Part shown: piece after piece, positions 61,151-64,000 of the stretch | Position numbering within the stretch: position 1 is the first letter of the stretch | Layout: each line of letters opens with the position of its first letter | Assembly: GCA_947495985.1 (NCBI GenBank) | Contig: CANMBD010000001.1 | Span: 1,702,935 to 1,766,934 of the forward strand | DNA: 64,000 bases | Direction of reading: 5' to 3' | Source: an uncultured Sphingomonadaceae bacterium | GTDB taxonomy: Bacteria > Pseudomonadota > Alphaproteobacteria > Sphingomonadales > Sphingomonadaceae | Translations under genes and position numbers: made by a program | Notes under the pieces: model-generated | What the model was told of the DNA's origin: nothing | What the model saw: the letters and a program-made list of their open reading frames with translations, nothing else | Databases searched by the model: none

Positions 61151-61552
61151 ATGTTGAAAGGACATTGCAATTGCGGTGCGGTATCTTTCGAAATCGCGAT
61201 GGACCTCAAAGACATTTATGTCTGCCACTGTTCAATTTGCCGCCGATGGTCGGGAAATAATGGTGTTGCGGTTTCCGTTGTCCCGAAAGACCGGTTCAAA
61301 TGGTCTTCCGGACAGGAAAAGGTGGCAAGTTGGGACAAACCGGATGCCGATTGGCAGAGCTGGTTTTGTCAAATTTGCGGGTCAGCATTGCCAGGAAATA
61401 ATGACGACATGAATATGTTTATTCCGGTCGGGCTGCTGTCAGAAGATGCAAAAAACCTGGAAGTTTCTCATCATATATGGGTAGATTCAAAAGCCGCTTG
61501 GGACACAATTTGCGACAAGGGCAAACAGCATAAACGAGAATTTCAGGGCTAG
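61151..61552 (+). CDS. GFA/CENP-V family zinc protein
   Basis: 133 residues from ATG 61151, with AAGGAG 10 nt upstream; a GTG at 61142 is too close to that site. Zinc-ligand cysteines: GHCNCGAVSFE near residue 6, CHCSICRRWSGN near 30, and FCQICGSALPG near 78. Family of glutathione-dependent formaldehyde-activating enzyme, most members with unknown activity. It is followed 40 bp later by a methyltransferase gene. It is only distantly related to the GFA protein at 20802. Confidence 0.9.
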   Translation: MLKGHCNCGAVSFEIAMDLKDIYVCHCSICRRWSGNNGVAVSVVPKDRFKWSSGQEKVASWDKPDADWQSWFCQICGSALPGNNDDMNMFIPVGLLSEDAKNLEVSHHIWVDSKAAWDTICDKGKQHKREFQG

Positions 61553-61592
61553 TATGTTCGCTTTATATCAAAACCCTGCCTAAACTGCTCAA

Positions 61593-62330
61593 ATGACACC
61601 ACTCTATGATCAAATCGGTAAAGGCTATGCGCAGCGCCGTCAGCCAGACCCCCGGATTGCCCGGACCATCCATGATGCGCTGGGCAAAGCGCAATCGGTT
61701 TTGAATGTCGGGGCCGGAACCGGGTCTTATGAACCAACCGACCGGGTCGTCACGGCGCTGGAGCCTTCCGCCGAAATGATCCGTCAACGCCCACCGGAAG
61801 CAGCAAAGGCCTATCAAGGCGTTGCCGAAGATCTCCCTTTTGCGGATCGGCAGTTTGACGCAGCAATGGCTGTCCTGACGGTGCACCACTGGACGGATTT
61901 TGACGCCGGATTGCGCGAGATACGCCGCGTTGCCACGGACCGGGTGGTGATACTGACCTTTGATCCGGAATCCGACTATTTCTGGCTCGCGGACTATATA
62001 CCGGAGATCATTGCTCTCGACCAGCCGATCATGCCGAAGCTTGGCGCCTTTGAAAAGATTCTGGGCGAGATGACGGTCGAGACTGTCGCGATCCCCCACG
62101 ACTGCTCGGACGGTTTTCTGGGCGCCTATTGGCGGCGACCGCAGGCCTATCTCGATAACGCGGTCCGGTCCGCCATATCGACCTTCGCGAAACTGGATGA
62201 CGTGACGGAGCCCATGAGACGGCTGGAGGATGATCTGGCCTCCGGCGTCTGGGAAGCAAAATATGGTCATTTGTTGCAGGAAGAATACCTGGATATCGGC
62301 TATCGTCTGGTTGTGGCGGATTGTTCGTAA
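61593..62330 (+). CDS. SAM-dependent class I methyltransferase
   Basis: 245 residues. Motif I is VLNVGAGTGSYEP at about 36, motif II-like VTALEPSAEMI, and the post-II region EDLPFADRQFDAAMAVLTVHHWTDFDAGLREIRRV matches Methyltransf_11. The substrate is unknown. It has no ribosome site stronger than weak, and it follows the GFA gene by 40 bp. Confidence 0.88.
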   Translation: MTPLYDQIGKGYAQRRQPDPRIARTIHDALGKAQSVLNVGAGTGSYEPTDRVVTALEPSAEMIRQRPPEAAKAYQGVAEDLPFADRQFDAAMAVLTVHHWTDFDAGLREIRRVATDRVVILTFDPESDYFWLADYIPEIIALDQPIMPKLGAFEKILGEMTVETVAIPHDCSDGFLGAYWRRPQAYLDNAVRSAISTFAKLDDVTEPMRRLEDDLASGVWEAKYGHLLQEEYLDIGYRLVVADCS

Positions 62331-62819
62331 CGAGCCAATCCGTGCCGCAATCACGACCTCAACTTCCGGCAATGGTCCTTATGTCCGCTTTATCCCGAAA
62401 GCGGACACTATGTTCGGCTTTGATTGACGGCAACAAATGGTCCGGTTGCGGCAAGTCTGCTGTTAGATCGAGCAACGCCGAATGTTGCCATTCCGCTTGT
62501 GACCCAGATTGCCGTCGTAGGTCCAACCCGATTCAGGCCACCGAAGCGGCCATATGTTCATACGAGATGAATGAAGATATTCGCATTATTGAAGAGTTCA
62601 ACGTTGTAGAATAACTCAGCAGATCAGTGGCTCGTTGTAATAGCAGGTTGCCATGCCCATATTGCTTATACGCCGTTGAGCTCCATTGAGCGAAATTCTG
62701 TCCGGCATTGTCTCTTCACGATCAAAATTTCATTTGATTGGCTTTCCTGAGACAGGAGAAGTAATCGCCGTGCCCGGAGTCTGACAGCCCGGTATGCGCG
62801 ATCCTGAAAGGGCAGCAAT
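62331..62819. other. Gene-free stretch with a dispersed palindrome
   Basis: No credible gene in either strand. The only structure seen is a strong palindrome at 62382-62407. It separates the methyltransferase and glycosyltransferase genes. Confidence 0.55.
62382..62407. repeat. Dispersed intergenic palindrome TGTCCGCTTT...AAAGCGGACA
   Basis: TGTCCGCTTT-ATCCCG-AAAGCGGACA: perfect 10-bp arms. The inner 23 nt are identical to the copy at 8173-8195. It lies 51 bp after the methyltransferase stop and could end its transcript. Confidence 0.75.
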
Positions 62820-63731
62820 ATGATCGCCTATTTCCTACTCGTGCATCGTTACCCCGCGCAATTCAAACGCCTTTTCAAGGCAATCTATGTGCCGGGCAAT
62901 GTCTATATAGTTCACGTCGACAAGAGCTCTGGCACCGAACTGGCAGAGGAGCTTTCTGACTTTCTCGCCCCCTATCAAAATGCTGAGATCCTTGTGCCAA
63001 AGGACGCGCTCTGGGGCGGCTACAGCCTTGTTGATGCGGAGCTGCGCGGCATGTCCCGCCTTCTCGCAATGGGCGACCAATGGACCCATTATATCAACCT
63101 GTCCGGTCAGGACTTCCCGCTTAAGAGCCAAGAATATATCCGGCAGTTCCTTTCCGCAAACCCCGGCAAGCAATTCATTCGCGCTCTGGATCAGCGAAAG
63201 ACGCGACCGGAAACCCTGAACCGGATCAGCCATCTTTTCGTCGAGGCAGACGGAAGGATAAGCGAAACAGGTGTGGCGCGTCCTTATCTGGCCGACGCTA
63301 CGCCCTTTATCGGCACCCAGTGGAAGGCGGTAACCCGCAGTTTCTGCGAATTTGTCTGTCATGACCCGAAGGCCGAGCGCTTCAAAGACTTTTATCGCAA
63401 CAGTTTCATCGCCGATGAGGCCTTTTTCCAAACCGTGATTATGAATAGCGGCGATCAAGGCATGGTAATGAACGATGATCTGCGGATGATCGATTGGGTA
63501 CCTGATGGCGATATCAAGCTGCGTCCGCGCAACTATGGGGTGAAGGATTTCGGCGATCTGCAACGCAGCACCGATCTTTTTGGACGCAAATTTGATGCTG
63601 AAGATGATACCGAGATCCTGACGCTGCTCGAAGGGCATCTTAAGTCGCAAGCAGCGAACTTATATCGGCCAACGGTCCATGTGCCAAACCCGGTTTCTCA
63701 TTCCCGTGTACCGGAGGTCATTGCCGCTTGA
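62820..63731 (+). CDS. Core-2/I-branching (GT14-like) glycosyltransferase
   Basis: 303 residues. GT14 pattern: MIAYFLLVHRYPAQFKRLFKAI, VYIVHVDKSS, LWGGYSLVDAELRGM, the INLSGQDFPLKSQEYI motif and FIADEAFFQTVIMN near 200. These are the marks of beta-1,6-N-acetylglucosaminyltransferase-like enzymes; bacterial members add sugars to surface polysaccharides. It lies 42 bp before a short basic ORF. Confidence 0.9.
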   Translation: MIAYFLLVHRYPAQFKRLFKAIYVPGNVYIVHVDKSSGTELAEELSDFLAPYQNAEILVPKDALWGGYSLVDAELRGMSRLLAMGDQWTHYINLSGQDFPLKSQEYIRQFLSANPGKQFIRALDQRKTRPETLNRISHLFVEADGRISETGVARPYLADATPFIGTQWKAVTRSFCEFVCHDPKAERFKDFYRNSFIADEAFFQTVIMNSGDQGMVMNDDLRMIDWVPDGDIKLRPRNYGVKDFGDLQRSTDLFGRKFDAEDDTEILTLLEGHLKSQAANLYRPTVHVPNPVSHSRVPEVIAA

Positions 63732-63772
63732 ACGAATGAAGATATATTCTTGCCGAGAAAGGACAAAAAGCC

Positions 63773-63868
63773 ATGGCCAAATCACGAAACAGATCAAACC
63801 GCGAATTTCGCAAACCCAATACGACCATTCCCGCAGCTCACCTGCCAATGGATGAGACGCAATGCTGA
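63773..63868 (+). CDS. Very small basic protein, 31 residues
   Basis: ATG 63773 with AAAGGA 10 nt upstream. The peptide starts MAKSRNRSNREFRKPNTT and ends MDETQC. Short Arg/Asn/Lys-rich proteins with the SNREFRKP-like core recur in sphingomonad genomes, from memory. It follows the glycosyltransferase gene by 41 bp and may be co-transcribed. Function unknown. Confidence 0.55.
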   Translation: MAKSRNRSNREFRKPNTTIPAAHLPMDETQC

Positions 63869-63926
63869 ATTTCGTTGAAAAACAAAGCTAGCCATCTTCA
63901 CTCACTAACATAGCACAAAGAGTTCT

Positions 63927-64000
63927 TTATCCTGCTAGAATTTTCGCGGCTATCTCTTCAATATTGCCGTCAACAACCAATGGCGATCCTCCGACAATTC
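63927..64000 (-). CDS. C-terminal end of an unidentified gene, cut by window edge
   Basis: The minus-strand frame gives IVGGSPLVVDGNIEEIAAKILAG and a TAA at 63929-63927. Only 24 codons are visible, too few to name a family. The end of a helix with a GNIEEIAAKIL pattern looks protein-like and is convergent with the genes to its left. Confidence 0.4.
   Translation of the reverse strand, partial: IVGGSPLVVDGNIEEIAAKILAG

Noticed and set aside
60955..61215. Minus-strand frame of 86 codons over the orphan terminator region
   Set aside because: It overlaps the start of the GFA gene and has no ribosome site or recognisable pattern; a small RNA is more likely if anything is transcribed.
62321..62614. 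Plus-strand frame in the gap after the methyltransferase
   Set aside because: It overlaps the methyltransferase end and the dispersed palindrome, and shows no protein-like pattern or ribosome site.

Overview
The window looks like the chromosome of an alphaproteobacterium of the Sphingomonadales (Parasphingorhabdus / Sphingorhabdus / Sphingopyxis-like). This rests on two large TonB-dependent receptors of sphingomonad type, the hisB-hisH-hisA-hisF / hisE / HIT gene order, a yacG-tRNA-Phe pair, PEP-CTERM proteins, an SspB-type ClpXP adaptor and a UPF0314/DUF2585 protein. The genus is an inference; no rRNA is present.

Region 1-8.1 kb (minus strand) is a sulfatase locus. A membrane-anchored arylsulfatase with a Cys-type CxPSR active site is followed by a two-TM protein, a tandem DsbA/HCCA-isomerase-like protein, a TetR regulator and a lipoprotein formylglycine-generating enzyme (cut by the window edge). 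A TonB-dependent receptor lies just upstream. A 17-bp motif recurs in front of the receptor, the sulfatase and the regulator. The simplest reading is regulated uptake and desulfation of a sulfate ester, with sulfatase maturation outside the cytoplasm.

Region 8.1-19.2 kb holds a PhyH-type dioxygenase, a TetR-controlled DevC/DevA/DevB-like ABC exporter with a NodT-type outer-membrane factor, a membrane LytTR regulator divergent from a secreted peptidase-like hydrolase, and a diguanylate cyclase. Region 19.5-24.4 kb is visibly AT-richer. It encodes a TetR regulator, a SnoaL-like protein, a GFA protein, a GST, a small membrane protein, an alpha/beta hydrolase, and SRPBCC and GNAT genes that each carry a frameshift. 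Four copies of one 8-4-8 palindromic site lie in its two divergent promoters, so it looks like one regulon. Region 24.4-28.8 kb has a hydrolase-thioesterase pair with a divergent LysR gene, then a large serine recombinase that stops about 200 bp from tRNA-Phe.

From tRNA-Phe at 29.0 kb rightwards the content is mostly core: yacG, a sodium-coupled NSS transporter, a HIT protein, hisE, two PEP-CTERM genes wedged into the his cluster, hisF/A/H/B, sspB, fumC, mscS and DUF2585. Region 39.8-44.4 kb is an iron locus: a PepSY reductase-like protein, a small membrane partner and a divergent TonB receptor behind a recognisable Fur box. Region 44.4-56.9 kb is an acetate module: a DcaP-like porin, acetyl-CoA synthetase, a CrbR-like response regulator, a CrbS-like symporter/kinase hybrid, a sodium:solute symporter with its DUF4212 small subunit, an exonuclease-fold protein and a CBS/DUF294 nucleotidyltransferase protein. 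The last 7 kb carry a LysR/aldo-keto reductase pair, a PQQ-type sugar dehydrogenase lipoprotein, a second GFA protein, a methyltransferase and a core-2/I-branching glycosyltransferase.

A short palindromic repeat with TCCGCTTT...AAAGCGGA arms is scattered through the intergenic spaces. No CRISPR array, rRNA or insertion sequence was seen.
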